From contig JBELIG010000058.1 in NCBI GenBank assembly GCA_042091035.1, forward strand, positions 1 to 16,170: a stretch of DNA of 16,170 nucleotides, in the 5' to 3' direction. The notes under the pieces are model-generated. The model was not told the DNA's origin, did no database searches, and was given only the letters and a program-made list of their open reading frames with translations. The position numbers were made by a program, and so were the translations under genes. This document shows, one piece after another, positions 16,132-16,170 of this stretch (positions are counted from its first letter, which is position 1; each line of letters starts with the position of its first letter). This stretch comes from AM-2324 sp042091035. Its GTDB lineage: Bacteria; Bacteroidota; Bacteroidia; Chitinophagales; Saprospiraceae.

Positions 16132-16170
16132 TTAAATCTTAATCATCTTCTTCGTAGCTGTAAAGCCATC
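16132..16170 (-). CDS. 3' end of a gene entering from the right, possibly a T9SS cargo
   Basis: Twelve codons encode DGFTATKKMIKI and end in TAA at 16132-16134, just before a minus-strand terminator. The ending resembles the last strand of T9SS type A sorting domains, which commonly finish with a G-x-x-x-T-x-K-hydrophobic-basic pattern. The amylase in this window ends comparably. Another minus-strand frame reading WLYSYEEDD also stops in this region, so the frame choice is not secure. The body of the gene is outside the window. Confidence 0.5.
   Translation of the reverse strand, partial: DGFTATKKMIKI

Noticed and set aside
16142..16170. Alternative right-edge frame ending WLYSYEEDD
   Set aside because: It is possible, but the frame ending DGFTATKKMIKI fits T9SS tails better and stops nearer the terminator. 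Kept only as a stated uncertainty.

Overview
The window is an AT-rich stretch of chromosome, most likely from a Bacteroidota bacterium and probably a Saprospiria-like (Lewinella/Saprospiraceae-type) relative. The evidence is a TonB-dependent receptor with a carboxypeptidase-regulatory-like N-terminal domain, an alpha-amylase ending in a type IX secretion (T9SS) C-terminal sorting domain, and a giant surface protein combining an IgGFc-binding-type head, HYR-like Cys repeats and a dockerin-like tail. Weak or absent Shine-Dalgarno sequences also fit. No tRNA, rRNA, CRISPR array, transposase or integrase was seen.

Layout, left to right. (1) Minus strand, 1-2139: 5' part of a TonB-dependent outer-membrane receptor that runs off the left edge. 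(2) Minus, 2398-3735: lipoprotein di-haem cytochrome c peroxidase (MauG/CcpA superfamily). (3) Minus, 3815-5302: multi-pass membrane glycosyltransferase of the GT39/ArnT type. (4) Plus, 5444-7819: secreted zinc metalloprotease (metzincin, DUF5117/DUF4953 type), divergent from gene 3 and closed by a strong hairpin terminator. (5) Plus, 7914-9011: unrecognised protein with two GNAT-like halves. (6) Minus, 9046-11598: secreted GH13 alpha-amylase with a T9SS tail, convergent with gene 5 across a perfect 15-bp bidirectional terminator. (7) Minus, 11736-15992: 1418-residue modular surface protein. (8) Minus, 16132-16170: last 12 codons of another gene, possibly also a T9SS cargo, followed by a terminator with a cUUCGg tetraloop.

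Most of the window is envelope or secreted machinery: nutrient import (receptor), periplasmic redox (peroxidase), glycan or lipid sugar transfer (GT39), proteolysis, starch or glycogen degradation, and a large adhesive-looking surface protein. Genes 6 and 7 lie in tandem, and each carries an upstream copy of the same 19-20 bp dyad-like element (GGTAATTT...ATAACC), so shared control is possible. Genes 1-3 share a strand but are separated by 79 and 258 bp, and no strong operon is evident. I did not find a clearly new defence or mobile system. The most interesting points are the shared upstream element, the exact 82-residue four-Cys repeats, the missing sorting domain on the giant surface protein, the Cys-containing insert in the amylase, and the tandem GNAT-like protein.
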